DNA of 64,000 bases from NCBI GenBank assembly GCA_028704165.1, contig JAQVLK010000002.1:1-64000 (forward strand). The letters run 5' to 3'. The notes beneath the pieces are model-generated. The model worked only from the letters and a program-made list of their open reading frames with translations, was not told the DNA's origin and searched no databases. The translations under genes and the position numbers were made by a program. This document shows positions 32,299-41,623 of this stretch, piece by piece. Origin of the DNA: Candidatus Altimarinota bacterium (GTDB lineage: Bacteria; Patescibacteriota; Gracilibacteria; RBG-16-42-10; JAQVLK01). Position 1 is the stretch's first letter. Each line of letters begins with the position of its first letter.

Positions 32299-32775
32299 TT
32301 AGAAGAAACTTTTAAAGAATTCCATAAACGGATTACCGCCTTCTGCGCCCAAGCCCACGACAGTGGCTACTATCGTATAAGCAGCAATAATTACCAGCAT
32401 ACCGATAATAGCAGAGATAATCATCTTCTTGGCCTTATCGATCTGACCGTCTTCTCCTTGAGCGGTGATATAGTAGTAGCCTCCCATCAGTACCATAATC
32501 ATAGCTATCATACCGACGAATCCCAGAATCATATTGAAAATACTGCGAAAAAAAGCTTCTCTACTGTTGACCAAAACCACTTCTCCTGCCATGGGTCTGT
32601 CTTTAAGATCAAGTTGGATGGTAGATATTTCGCTATCTACCCCACCGAGTAGTTGGTAATAGTTTGCAGGTTCCTTATCTCCTGCTGGCGGGTCTTGTGC
32701 CAAAACAGAGGGACTCAAAAGGAATGCCGAAAACAGCACGATAAGAAGGGTAATTGTTAGTTTTAGCTTGAACAT
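32299..32775 (-). CDS. VirB2-like pilin module protein, operon position 10
   Basis: 158 residues with signal peptide (LTITLLIVLFSAFLLSPSVLAQ). A short external region includes SREAFFRSIFNMILGFVG, then GGYYYITAQGEDGQIDKAKKMI, TM2 and a tail ending FMEFFKSFF. It is the nearest paralogue of position 9: both share GYYYITA, KAKKMI and YT(I/V)VATV. Likely products of recent tandem duplication. Confidence 0.8.
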   Translation of the reverse strand: MFKLKLTITLLIVLFSAFLLSPSVLAQDPPAGDKEPANYYQLLGGVDSEISTIQLDLKDRPMAGEVVLVNSREAFFRSIFNMILGFVGMIAMIMVLMGGYYYITAQGEDGQIDKAKKMIISAIIGMLVIIAAYTIVATVVGLGAEGGNPFMEFFKSFF

Positions 32776-32787
32776 AAAGTTTATTAA

Positions 32788-33309
32788 TCAAAATATGCCA
32801 CCAAATAAACCACTGACAAATTCTTCCCATGAGCCTTGGCTGGCTGGTCCGACCGTCAGTACGGTGGCTACGACCGTGTAAGAAGCAATAATGATGATAA
32901 TACCAATGACCGTAGCGAGAATCATCTTCTTAGCTTTTCCGATCTTATCTTCCTCACCGTGGGCTGTGATGTAGTAATAACCCGCTATCACAATCATGAT
33001 CATGGCAATAATACCCACAAAACTTAAGGCAAAATTAAACACTCTGCGGAAAACACTCTCCGAATCACTTAAATCAGATATTTCCTCAACGGCCGGTTTT
33101 TCAGGAGTTAAATTGATATTTGTGCCAGTGAGACCGAATAGTGCATCGATATCTGCTTTGTTGATGGCTGTGCTTGAAGAGCTACTCCCTTCTGTTGTAC
33201 TTTCTCCATCTGCTGGTAGTGTCGCCTCCTCCTGAGCATAGACTGTGTAAGTGTAGCTCAAACTTAACATAAGCAATAAGACGATGACGGCAGTTTTCTT
33301 AATAGACAT
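32788..33309 (-). CDS. VirB2-like pilin module protein, operon position 9
   Basis: 173 residues: signal peptide (VIVLLLMLSLSYTYTVYAQE), a Ser/Thr/Glu-rich linker, a conserved helix SESVFRRVFNFALSFVG, TM1, loop ITAHGEEDKIGKAKKMI, TM2 and tail FVSGLFGGIF. The linker before the module is the variable part across the operon. 12 nt separate it from position 10. Confidence 0.8.
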   Translation of the reverse strand: MSIKKTAVIVLLLMLSLSYTYTVYAQEEATLPADGESTTEGSSSSSTAINKADIDALFGLTGTNINLTPEKPAVEEISDLSDSESVFRRVFNFALSFVGIIAMIMIVIAGYYYITAHGEEDKIGKAKKMILATVIGIIIIIASYTVVATVLTVGPASQGSWEEFVSGLFGGIF

Positions 33310-33312
33310 AAA

Positions 33313-33732
33313 TTAAAAAGCAAAGTTAGTTCCGGTAGCGCCCAGATAATAAAAATTAAAGATAAGACCCCATACGATGGCGTACGACATAAAGATCACG
33401 ATCAGACCGATAATGCCAGCGACAATGATCTTGCGCCCTTTTTGAGCTTTTTCTTCGTTGTCTCCCGCAATCAGATACATCGCGCCGCCGTAGCCGATAA
33501 TTAAGAGAAAAGCGAATCCCAAAAACCAAAGTCCGAAATTCACAAGCTGGATCAGAAAACCTTCCATATCACTTCGATTGGAAATATTCATGTAGTCGCT
33601 AGTACCGATAAAGCCCGGTTCCGGTGGCATCAGCGGATTGTCGCTTCCCAGAAATTCGTCAAAAAAACCGAAACTAGCACCGCTTAGGTAACGCATTATT
33701 TGGGTAAATCTGGTACGAATTTTTTCCAACAT
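33313..33732 (-). CDS. VirB2-like pilin module protein, operon position 8
   Basis: 139 residues, no obvious signal peptide; an amphipathic N-terminus and a Pro/Gly-rich stretch (DNPLMPPEPGFIG) precede TM1, the loop MYLIAGDNEEKAQKGRKI and TM2 (GIIGLIVIFMSYAIVWGL). The loop has GDNEEKAQKGRK in place of the more usual GEEDK..KAKK. 3-nt gap to position 9. Confidence 0.78.
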   Translation of the reverse strand: MLEKIRTRFTQIMRYLSGASFGFFDEFLGSDNPLMPPEPGFIGTSDYMNISNRSDMEGFLIQLVNFGLWFLGFAFLLIIGYGGAMYLIAGDNEEKAQKGRKIIVAGIIGLIVIFMSYAIVWGLIFNFYYLGATGTNFAF

Positions 33733-33740
33733 AAAGTTCT

Positions 33741-34319
33741 TTAGAATGGTAAACTATCAAACACGCCAAAGCGTAATTTCAAACTGGCGATATTGTTGAT
33801 GCCCAGAAGGGTATTCACAATAGCCCAAGACGATATAATTACAATGAAACCGACGGTGTTATAGAAAATAATTTTCTTGGCTTTCTCAACCTGTCCTTCT
33901 TCGCCCATCGCAAACATCCAGAGATAGCCTCCGTAAACCAGGTAGAGCAGCATGATGATGCCGACTAGTCCGAGGGAGAAATTAAGAATAAAAGAGAGTA
34001 GAGAAACCAGCGAGTCTGTACTAGCAATTTGACCATAAGCGTCGTCTTTTTCTTGGCCGAAGAATCCCGCAAAAAATCCTCCGCTGGGTTGAGGGGCCAG
34101 ATCTTCGGTGAGGATGGAGGTTACAGGTTTTTCTTCTCCTCCGGGCACTGCAAGACCTCCCTTACTAGTACATGACCCATTCCAATTACAACTTATTGGA
34201 TCACAACTGGCTGCATCCAGAAAAAGAGCACAGTAAGTGGAATTATCTGCCAGAGTCAAAACTGGATTTAAGAGCAAAAACAGGATGAAGGTACTAATAA
34301 ATATTCTTTTTTTCATCAT
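33741..34319 (-). CDS. VirB2-like pilin module protein with Cys-rich N-domain, operon position 7
   Basis: 192 residues: signal peptide (ISTFILFLLLNPVLTLAD), a compact four-cysteine segment (YCALFLDAASCDPISCNWNGSC), a linker, TM1, loop MFAMGEEGQVEKAKKII, TM2 and a tail with NNIASLKLRFGVF. The Cys segment could form two disulphides outside the membrane. Its ATG overlaps the stop of the 706-residue gene by 4 nt (ATGA), indicating coupling. Confidence 0.8.
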   Translation of the reverse strand: MMKKRIFISTFILFLLLNPVLTLADNSTYCALFLDAASCDPISCNWNGSCTSKGGLAVPGGEEKPVTSILTEDLAPQPSGGFFAGFFGQEKDDAYGQIASTDSLVSLLSFILNFSLGLVGIIMLLYLVYGGYLWMFAMGEEGQVEKAKKIIFYNTVGFIVIISSWAIVNTLLGINNIASLKLRFGVFDSLPF

Positions 34320-36436
34320 TCAACGCTAATAGTAATACTATCGGAATCAATCTGCTCAGTGGTATCTTTGACGGTCAGCTTGGCTGTATAGGTGCCACTG
34401 GCAGTGTAAGTATGATCTACTTCTCGTCCTTGATCAACTGCTCCGTCTCCAAAAGTCCAAGTATAATTCGTAATATTACCGGTGGAATTGCTGGCATTGA
34501 AGCGTATTGTTAGAGGAACTGCTCCTTCATCACGGTTGACACTGATGGCTGCTACCGGCTTTGGGAGGTAAGCGGCGATTGGTTTCTGAGTTTCTCCTAC
34601 GAGACCTTCATTATCATGCACGGTTAGCTTCACGGTATAAATTCCGGGTGAGGCATAAATATGAGAGATATCAGAGCTTCCCAAAATACTTTTACCATCA
34701 CCAAAGTCCCATTCATAAGAAATGATACTACCATCGAGATCATAGGAGGCCGAAGCATCAAAATCCACACTGAAGGGCACGTTTCCGGAGGCTGGTTCAG
34801 GATCAGTTGTAAACCTTGCAATCGGTTTTTGTGGTCCGGGTGCAGTTGCTATGACGGGAATAGTAACCGGAACACTCTCATTATCCTCGTTATCAACAAC
34901 CATCAGGCTCAAAGTGTATTCTCCAGCCTTGGTATAAGTGTGACTGGCAGTCTGTCCCGTAGTTGGTTCTCCATCTCCGAAATCCCAATAATATTCAACC
35001 ACACTACCATCCTGATCATTTGATTTATTCCCATTAACGCCAACTTGCAGTGGAACATTTCCACTCAAGATTCCCTTACTGTTAAGTGCCGGAGTAGTAG
35101 TAATGACTGCAGTCGGGATTTTGGGTGGTTCACTTACTATAATCTGAACAGTCTGAGTATCTTCCTTTTGATCGTTATCAATAACGGTTAGGGAAACATC
35201 ATAAGTGCCGAGGTCCTCATAGGTGTGAGTGGCGGTTTTGGCTTTCTCGGTCGAGCTGCCATCTCCAAAATCCCAGACATATTCAACAACGGTACCGTCA
35301 CTGTCACGAGACTTACCTCCACTGAAACTAACTCGGAAAGGAGGAATTCCTTGGATGCTATATGGATCAGTACTAGTGTCCAGTGGCGGAGTTGTCGAGA
35401 TAATTGCAGTAGGGAGGTCCGGTGCTTCACCGACTTCAATAGTTTGAGTTGTAGACTGTTTCTGATTGTTTGTGTCGTAGACAGTCAAAGTGACGCTATA
35501 GGTACCATCTTTTTCATAAACATGAGTGGCTTTATCTCCGGTTGCAGTGTTGCTATTGGTTTCTCCGGCATAAGTAGGATCTCCGAAATCCCACTCGTAA
35601 TTGATAATTCCATCGTCATCACTTGAGGTGGAAGCATCAAAATTAACACGGAGAGGAGCCCTGCCAACGATCGGATCTGCAATAATCTTGGCTTTGGGTA
35701 GAGCATTATTAATAAAGACCTGTTCACGCAAAACATCAAGCTCATTACTGTCAGAATCGATAATTTTAACAGTGGCGGTATGTATCCCCTGGTTCTTGTA
35801 TTCATGAGAGATAACCTTGCCGGTGCCCTTGCTGTTATCTCCAAAATCCCAATCAAAGAAATAGCCCGTACTTGGAACTCCCGTGACATCAAAAGTCACA
35901 ATACAGGGAGCGGGACATTCTGCAGGGGAAGGCGTTGTGATTATACTACGACCAGTATCTTCAGTAGGAGTTTTAGCAACAGTACTGGCATTCAAAAAAT
36001 TGATGGTAATCAACCAAACAAAGGAAACAACAAAGAGACTAACAACAGAAAATAGTAAAATCTTCTTGCCTCGAATGACTTCCTTCGGATCTCCCAAGGC
36101 TCCTAAGTAAACAAAAACTCCGATCACAATCGCAATCACGGCTGCAATATCGGCGATCCCAAAGATAACATTGATAACCTTAGCTAGGATGGCTTGAATG
36201 TCGCCTTCAATCCCGAGTGTTTGGATAAGCTGATTCTCGCCACCCTTACTGGCAGAAAGGGTGAAGACGAAGGCCAGTAAGATAAAAATAAATAAGCCTC
36301 CTATCAATAAAGTTCTGCGTACAGAGGAGTCTTTTTTTTCTGCACTAGTTGCTGAACTAGCTACGGGTTTGTTTGCAGTGCTAGTTGGTTTTGCAGCCGG
36401 CTTTTGAGCTGGCAAATCTTCTGATAATTGATCCAT
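34316..36436 (-). CDS. Pilin-module/PKD fusion protein, six PKD domains
   Basis: 706 residues. A Pro/Ala/Lys/Ser-rich cytoplasmic N-terminus, TM (about 43-62), a degenerate pilin module (about 85-150; GALGDPKEVIRGKKILL), then six PKD domains to the C-terminus, each with W-(D/T)-FGD-x and a HxY strand; the first begins PAECPAPCIVTFD. PKD domains are extracellular Ig-like folds used in adhesion and surface layers. Topology predicted: PKD array outside, anchored by the module. Ends TGA. Confidence 0.85.
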   Translation of the reverse strand: MDQLSEDLPAQKPAAKPTSTANKPVASSATSAEKKDSSVRRTLLIGGLFIFILLAFVFTLSASKGGENQLIQTLGIEGDIQAILAKVINVIFGIADIAAVIAIVIGVFVYLGALGDPKEVIRGKKILLFSVVSLFVVSFVWLITINFLNASTVAKTPTEDTGRSIITTPSPAECPAPCIVTFDVTGVPSTGYFFDWDFGDNSKGTGKVISHEYKNQGIHTATVKIIDSDSNELDVLREQVFINNALPKAKIIADPIVGRAPLRVNFDASTSSDDDGIINYEWDFGDPTYAGETNSNTATGDKATHVYEKDGTYSVTLTVYDTNNQKQSTTQTIEVGEAPDLPTAIISTTPPLDTSTDPYSIQGIPPFRVSFSGGKSRDSDGTVVEYVWDFGDGSSTEKAKTATHTYEDLGTYDVSLTVIDNDQKEDTQTVQIIVSEPPKIPTAVITTTPALNSKGILSGNVPLQVGVNGNKSNDQDGSVVEYYWDFGDGEPTTGQTASHTYTKAGEYTLSLMVVDNEDNESVPVTIPVIATAPGPQKPIARFTTDPEPASGNVPFSVDFDASASYDLDGSIISYEWDFGDGKSILGSSDISHIYASPGIYTVKLTVHDNEGLVGETQKPIAAYLPKPVAAISVNRDEGAVPLTIRFNASNSTGNITNYTWTFGDGAVDQGREVDHTYTASGTYTAKLTVKDTTEQIDSDSITISVE

Positions 36437-36463
36437 TGTGTTTGGGAGTTAGATAAAGATATT

Positions 36464-39421
36464 TTAACTTGCTTCGATAATCAGGCTCTCACTGGTACTG
36501 CGGATACCATTGTTACTGGTAACTGTCACATAAGCTGCATATTTCCCAGGCTCTTTATAAATATGATTAATCTTGGCATTCTTACTGATACTGCGTTTTC
36601 CATCACCAAAGTCCCAGGCGTATTCGATGATTTCTCCATCCGGATCATAGGAGGAACTAGCATCAAAATAACTAAGAAAAGGACTGCTGCCTTGTCTTGG
36701 AGTAGCGTTGAGGATAGCAACCGGTTCTTTGTCGTAAATTTCTATCTCATGACTACTCTTGGCAATTTTCTGAGCTTGCAGATCAGTAATAGTCAAAGTT
36801 AACTGGTAGCTGCCAGGTTTACTGTAAACATGAGTCGTGATAGCCTGTTGGCTTAAAGCTGTTTTGTCACCAAAGTCCCAAGAGTATTCCAAGTTCTGTC
36901 TGCTCCCGTCAACCGCTTTGGAAATACTGGCGTCAAAGGTAAAGACCGTGTCCGTGCTAGCTGGCACTGCCGAGCTGGGAGTATAGGAGAAAGCAGCTAT
37001 CGCCTGTCCCTGCTCACCGACGTAAACCGGCAAGGTGTTGGTAGCGATATTATTAGCTAGGTCTACGATCTTGGCCGAGACTTCATAAGTACCGGGACTA
37101 GTAAAAATATGTGATTTAACCGAGCGTCCTTTGTCTAGATTGCTTACTGTTTCTTTGGGGGTTCCATCACCGAAATCCCAAGTAATACTAGCTATATTAT
37201 TAACGTCTGTGCCCGAGCTTAGATTGTAAAACCCGCGTGCTTCAAGCTCTAACTCGAGCGGGACAGTACCCACTCCCTCTGAACCATCAATAGCCTTGAG
37301 ACTGCCGATGAGGATTGATTTGACCTCAATCACTTTCGTGATTTGGTCCTCTTTGCCAAAATTATCACTAACCTTGAGTGTGATCTGATTGCTCCCGACT
37401 CTATCCAAGACGCGCACAACTTGAGGAAGTCTAATGTTCGAGACCTCGAAGTCACCATCGCCGTCAAAATCCCAACTATAAGAGAGTGAGTCTCCTTCAT
37501 CCGGATCACTTGAGAGACTGGCATCAAACTCAATCTGATTTGGAATCTCAGCGTCCGGCATGAAACTAAAATTAGCCTTGGGTGTGCTCGATTCGATATA
37601 GATTTCTTGGCTTACCCTAGGACTCTGAGTTCCTACTGTGCTTTTTACTTCCAAGGAGACCGTGTACAAACCGGCTTCCCTGAAAGTGTGTTTCAAACTC
37701 TTCTCATTGCTTTGGAATTCCAGCTCATTATTCGTATTGTAAATCTCCCAATTATAGGATTGAATCGATCCTTGCGTAACTCTGGAAGTGCTAGCGTCAA
37801 ACAGTAAAACATCTTGTGTGCTGTAAGCAGGGCTATCCGTAAAGGTAAAATCAGCAACCGGTTCGGTGCCGTTACTAAGATACAGATTCTTACTAACAGT
37901 ATTACTATTTCCGTTTTCGTCAGTTACAGTGAGTGTCACAATCTTGATACCTGCATCTGCGAAAGTATGCTTAATCTTTTCACCTGCTTTGACGGCTGAG
38001 AAGCTTTGGGTTTGCTCGGTGCCATCTCCGAAATTCCACTTAAAAGATTTCAAAATAGAATAATTTCCTACTGTTCCCAATAAAGCTCCTTGAGAAGAAC
38101 TTGCATCAAATTCTATACTGACAGGACTCAATAAGACCTCACTAAAAAACTGTTTGTTAACAGGATCCCATTTGCGTTCTCCCTCCTTACGAATTGAGAA
38201 GCTGGCGGCAGGAGGAGGAGGCAGAACTTCAAGAGTCTTGGTCGTAATATCTACAAGATTGTTATTTCTAACTTCCAGAGCGACCAGGTAAGTGCCGGCA
38301 CGTGCATAGCGGTGATCTACAGAGGGAAGATTATTGGCGTCTCGTATGCCGTCCCCAAAGTCCCAAGCAAATTGAAGCTGGCTACTGTCTCCACCGGGAT
38401 CATAAGAATTTGCTCCCGAGAAAGTTATGGTTTCATTACTATAAACAGTCAGTTTGGGAGGATTGGGACCGATCGGAGCTTCGAGATTCGTATTGATAAT
38501 AGCTACGGGATAAACAGGTTCCACGACTATTTCAGTTGTCTCAAAGGCAAACCCGGAAGGGCCTACGATATACAGTTTAACGAGGTAAGTATTTGCTTCG
38601 GTGAAGGTGTGGGAAATAAAAGGGCCGGTTCCAAAGCCGCCATCTCCAAAATCCCATAAATATCCAGTTTTACTATTAATTGTCCCGGATTCATCTCGTG
38701 AAGAAGAAGCATCAAAATTAATAACTTGAAAAGTGGTATTGGAATTTTTCAAAGCCTGATTCGATTTTAGTTTGGCACTGGGGGCAAGTCCGGAGCTAGC
38801 GCTTTCTCTGAGAGCCAAAAAAGCGTTATAAAAAAGTTTTATATATTCGACACTATCTTTATATTCATTAATCTCAAACCTTCCGCCTGATTTTACAGCT
38901 TCGGTTCCGATCTCTTTAAGTGTTGCGGCAGACTGGCTGATGCTTTGCCCGATATGTGACATTGAAATCGGGACAGTCGACATAGTCTTGGTGAGAAATA
39001 AACTTTTACCAAAAAGTTCTAGGCTTTCACCGATCAGGACTATGCTCTCTCCACTTGAAAGATTTTCCCCAGCATCCGTCATCTTCTTGCCATATACCAA
39101 TATTTTATTAGCGTTTTCAATAAAAATAGCACTGATATTAGCCTGTGTAGATTTCATGCGTTCTCCTACAATCCCCAGGTACTGCCCCAGCTCTTGCAAG
39201 AAAAGACCTTGTAAAAGAATATCATCGGAAGAAAAACTGTTTTGATCGAGATCAACAAACTCCGGAACAGGTGTTTGTGTTTGCCCGCTAGTTTGTCCCT
39301 GTAGTTGTTGCAGATACTGTTGTACTTCGGGTGACAAGTTCTGTGTTTGCGCCAAAGCTGTGCTTGCTGTGAAACACAACATAAGAATAATACCGAGATA
39401 GAAACTTTTGATTTTTAACAT
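36464..39421 (-). CDS. Secreted protein with about eight PKD domains
   Basis: 985 residues from ATG 39421 (a TTG two codons earlier is possible). Signal peptide (FYLGIILMLCFTASTALAQ), a Gln-rich segment, a helical N-domain of about 170 residues (LGIVGERMKSTQANISAIFI...), then about eight PKD-type repeats marked by WDFGDG, WNFGDG, WEIYN and WDFDGDGDF variants. No C-terminal anchor or LPXTG sort motif is seen, so retention could rely on the pilin-like partners. Very likely a surface adhesin or fibre subunit. Confidence 0.85.
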   Translation of the reverse strand: MLKIKSFYLGIILMLCFTASTALAQTQNLSPEVQQYLQQLQGQTSGQTQTPVPEFVDLDQNSFSSDDILLQGLFLQELGQYLGIVGERMKSTQANISAIFIENANKILVYGKKMTDAGENLSSGESIVLIGESLELFGKSLFLTKTMSTVPISMSHIGQSISQSAATLKEIGTEAVKSGGRFEINEYKDSVEYIKLFYNAFLALRESASSGLAPSAKLKSNQALKNSNTTFQVINFDASSSRDESGTINSKTGYLWDFGDGGFGTGPFISHTFTEANTYLVKLYIVGPSGFAFETTEIVVEPVYPVAIINTNLEAPIGPNPPKLTVYSNETITFSGANSYDPGGDSSQLQFAWDFGDGIRDANNLPSVDHRYARAGTYLVALEVRNNNLVDITTKTLEVLPPPPAASFSIRKEGERKWDPVNKQFFSEVLLSPVSIEFDASSSQGALLGTVGNYSILKSFKWNFGDGTEQTQSFSAVKAGEKIKHTFADAGIKIVTLTVTDENGNSNTVSKNLYLSNGTEPVADFTFTDSPAYSTQDVLLFDASTSRVTQGSIQSYNWEIYNTNNELEFQSNEKSLKHTFREAGLYTVSLEVKSTVGTQSPRVSQEIYIESSTPKANFSFMPDAEIPNQIEFDASLSSDPDEGDSLSYSWDFDGDGDFEVSNIRLPQVVRVLDRVGSNQITLKVSDNFGKEDQITKVIEVKSILIGSLKAIDGSEGVGTVPLELELEARGFYNLSSGTDVNNIASITWDFGDGTPKETVSNLDKGRSVKSHIFTSPGTYEVSAKIVDLANNIATNTLPVYVGEQGQAIAAFSYTPSSAVPASTDTVFTFDASISKAVDGSRQNLEYSWDFGDKTALSQQAITTHVYSKPGSYQLTLTITDLQAQKIAKSSHEIEIYDKEPVAILNATPRQGSSPFLSYFDASSSYDPDGEIIEYAWDFGDGKRSISKNAKINHIYKEPGKYAAYVTVTSNNGIRSTSESLIIEAS

Positions 39422-39429
39422 AGCCAATT

Positions 39430-39861
39430 TTAAAAGAAGACACTGGACCAGTCAGAACCGATCCATTCCAGCCCAGACCCAATACTGGTAGTGCTGGCAT
39501 TATGATCAATTTCTTCCTCATCCCAACCACTTCGTGGGGCTGATATGAGAGTAAAGGTAATAGCGTATGACATTGTTATAATGAGAATTCCGATAATTGC
39601 GTACATAATAAATTTTCCTCCCTTCTTGGCTTGTTCCGGATTGCCAGCAGAGGTGAGATACCAGAATCCCCCCATGATAATCATAATCAGTGCTACGATT
39701 CCGACGGAAGCAATGACAGCGTTGATAATTTTACCCAACACGGATTCCACATCCATATATTGGGCTAGCAGAGGATCAATTCCGTGCGCGCCACCGAGAT
39801 CTCCGGGGAGGCCCGGTGAAGGAGGTAAAGCTTGTGCGAAACAAGATAATTTATCTAACAT
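39430..39861 (-). CDS. VirB2-like pilin module protein, operon position 4
   Basis: 143 residues. N-terminal motif GIDPLLAQY, TM1 (GGFWYLTSAGNPEQAKKGGKF marks its end and the loop), TM2, then an unusually long acidic tail (SGWDEEEIDHNASTTSIGS...). The GIDP-x(3)-QY motif is shared with position 3, indicating close kinship. 1-nt gap to position 3. Confidence 0.8.
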   Translation of the reverse strand: MLDKLSCFAQALPPSPGLPGDLGGAHGIDPLLAQYMDVESVLGKIINAVIASVGIVALIMIIMGGFWYLTSAGNPEQAKKGGKFIMYAIIGILIITMSYAITFTLISAPRSGWDEEEIDHNASTTSIGSGLEWIGSDWSSVFF

Positions 39862-39862
39862 A

Positions 39863-40186
39863 CTATTCTGTTAAGAATCCACTATCCGCGGCTCCTGTCA
39901 CTGCATTGACGATTACAAAAGCCATCGAAATCAAGACAATCCCAACTAAGGCATACATCAAGGTTTGCAAACCTTTCTTGGCCTGATCCTCCTTACCGGC
40001 CGCAGTCAGATACCAGAAACCTCCGAGAATTACCATAATGATTGCAATGATTCCTACGAATCCCAACGCAAAGTTTACAATCTGAATGACCAGGCCGGAG
40101 AGATTGGTATATTGTGAGATAGAGGGGTCAATCCCGGAGATTCCTAAGGGATCAGCGGAAGGCATGGGCGGGTGAATGACTAACAT
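39863..40186 (-). CDS. VirB2-like pilin module protein, operon position 3
   Basis: 107 residues, the shortest. Contains SGIDPSISQY, TM1, GGFWYLTAAGKEDQAKKGLQTL and TM2 (YALVGIVLISMAFVIVNAV). No separate signal peptide; TM1 alone would insert it. This is close to the minimal VirB2 module. 21-nt gap from the triple-module gene. Confidence 0.8.
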   Translation of the reverse strand: MLVIHPPMPSADPLGISGIDPSISQYTNLSGLVIQIVNFALGFVGIIAIIMVILGGFWYLTAAGKEDQAKKGLQTLMYALVGIVLISMAFVIVNAVTGAADSGFLTE

Positions 40187-40207
40187 GGCGTTGTATTAAG
40201 TATTGTA

Positions 40208-41152
40208 TTAAAGACCAATAAAATTCATGGCTGTATCAAAGAAATTACCAAAAGCGGAATTACTAGAGGCAGACGGAGCAACTACAATTGTCACAATACT
40301 ATACGAGAAGATGATGATGATGAGTCCCAAGATAGCGTACAAAATAATCTTTTTAGCTTTACCAATCTGATCATCTTCACCTTGAGCTGTAATCCACAAG
40401 AAGCCGGCGTAAATCAGCATCAGGATAGCTAGTCCTCCCACAAAACCGGTGGCAAAATTCACAATTGAATTGATTAGTCCTTTGGCGCCAGAAAGATCAA
40501 CTTGGCGACCACCGAGATCTGCGGGTCCTCCTTCGGCAAAGAAGATTCTGACAATTGTTCTGGATAAAATAATCACCACCAAACCGACAATAGAATAACC
40601 GATCGAAGCCTTGCCTTTTTTGATTTTTTCTTCATCACCGGCGGCAGTGAGGAACATGTAAGCTCCGACGATGATGAGGAGTACTGCAATAGGTGCAGTG
40701 ACATACATGAGACCGGAAAGTAAGGTGTTGATAAAATTCTTCGCTTCAGTTGTAAAAGGCTCTGTGGAAAATGGCGTATCGGGGCTTGGGCTTGTCTGTA
40801 ATTTTTTAAATACATTTACAATCGCATACGAGAGCGTCACGATTACCATCCCCACGATACTATAAATAACAGATCCTTTGGCTTTCTTGATTTGTTCTTC
40901 GTCACCACCAGCCGTCAGATATTTGTAACCTGCGATGATCAGGAAGGCAATGGCGACAAAGGCAAAGAGCCAGATGGCTAAGGCTAAGGACTGATCTATC
41001 AACCCAGTGCCATCATCAGCCGTGAGGGTGGTAAACGCTGGCAGACCGGCCTGGTCAGCTAGCTTAGTATCGGGTCCAGCGATTGCATAACATACTGGAG
41101 TAGAAAAGAATAAGCCCGTACTTGAGAAAAGGAGGTTTTTTAAAAGAGTCAT
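40208..41152 (-). CDS. Triple-module VirB2-like pilin protein, operon position 2
   Basis: 314 residues: signal peptide, then three complete modules in tandem, marked by KYLTAGGDEEQIKKAKG, MFLTAAGDEEKIKKGKA and LWITAQGEDDQIGKAKK. Each is followed by a second helix containing LSYAIVNVF, LSRTIVRIF or FSYSIVTIV. Topology predicted: six membrane helices, with two outward linkers between modules. A covalent trimer would fix subunit order in an assembly. Unusual for VirB2-like proteins, normally one module. Confidence 0.82.
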   Translation of the reverse strand: MTLLKNLLFSSTGLFFSTPVCYAIAGPDTKLADQAGLPAFTTLTADDGTGLIDQSLALAIWLFAFVAIAFLIIAGYKYLTAGGDEEQIKKAKGSVIYSIVGMVIVTLSYAIVNVFKKLQTSPSPDTPFSTEPFTTEAKNFINTLLSGLMYVTAPIAVLLIIVGAYMFLTAAGDEEKIKKGKASIGYSIVGLVVIILSRTIVRIFFAEGGPADLGGRQVDLSGAKGLINSIVNFATGFVGGLAILMLIYAGFLWITAQGEDDQIGKAKKIILYAILGLIIIIFSYSIVTIVVAPSASSNSAFGNFFDTAMNFIGL

Positions 41153-41159
41153 AGCATTT

Positions 41160-41576
41160 TTAAAATAATACTTGAGTAAGAGTTTCTACGAGGGCATAAG
41201 AAAGAGTGATCACGATCAGCCCCACAATAGCGTATAAGATTTGAGTTTTGCCTTTTTGCTTTTGTTCGATCGTAAAGCCTGAGATATACTGAAAAGCTCC
41301 ATAGAAAATAAAGAAGACAGCAGCTAATCCTGTCAAAGCCAACATAAACTTGATAGCATATTCCAAGAGATAGGGAATATCTGTGAGTTGAGGGTCTTCC
41401 AGAATGTAATCTCTAGCACCTCCCTGCGCACTACCTGCTCCTTCTCCAACTCCCGGGGTGATGGTCAGAAATTCGTCCGCAGATACCTGTTCCAAAGTTA
41501 AAAGCGGGAAAGCGCATAAGCTACTTGCCAAAATCAGAACGCTTAATAAGATTTTTGTGGTTTTTGTTTTGAGCAT
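41160..41576 (-). CDS. VirB2-like pilin module protein, operon position 1
   Basis: 138 residues: signal peptide (ILLSVLILASSLCAFPLLTLEQVSAD region), Gly-rich external segment, TM1, loop ISGFTIEQKQKGKTQI and TM2 (YAIVGLIVITLSYALVETL). First gene of the 13-gene operon, about 40 nt downstream of the predicted transcription start. The loop is more divergent than in the others (no GDEE). 7-nt gap to position 2. Confidence 0.8.
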   Translation of the reverse strand: MLKTKTTKILLSVLILASSLCAFPLLTLEQVSADEFLTITPGVGEGAGSAQGGARDYILEDPQLTDIPYLLEYAIKFMLALTGLAAVFFIFYGAFQYISGFTIEQKQKGKTQILYAIVGLIVITLSYALVETLTQVLF

Positions 41577-41623
41577 ATGCAGAATAATTGGAGTATTTTT
41601 TATTTCAGACTATATTCTACCAA

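Noticed and set aside
30993-41576. Complete type IV secretion system
   Set aside because: Only pilin-like and PKD genes are visible; no VirB4, VirB11, VirD4, VirB6 or relaxase in the window.
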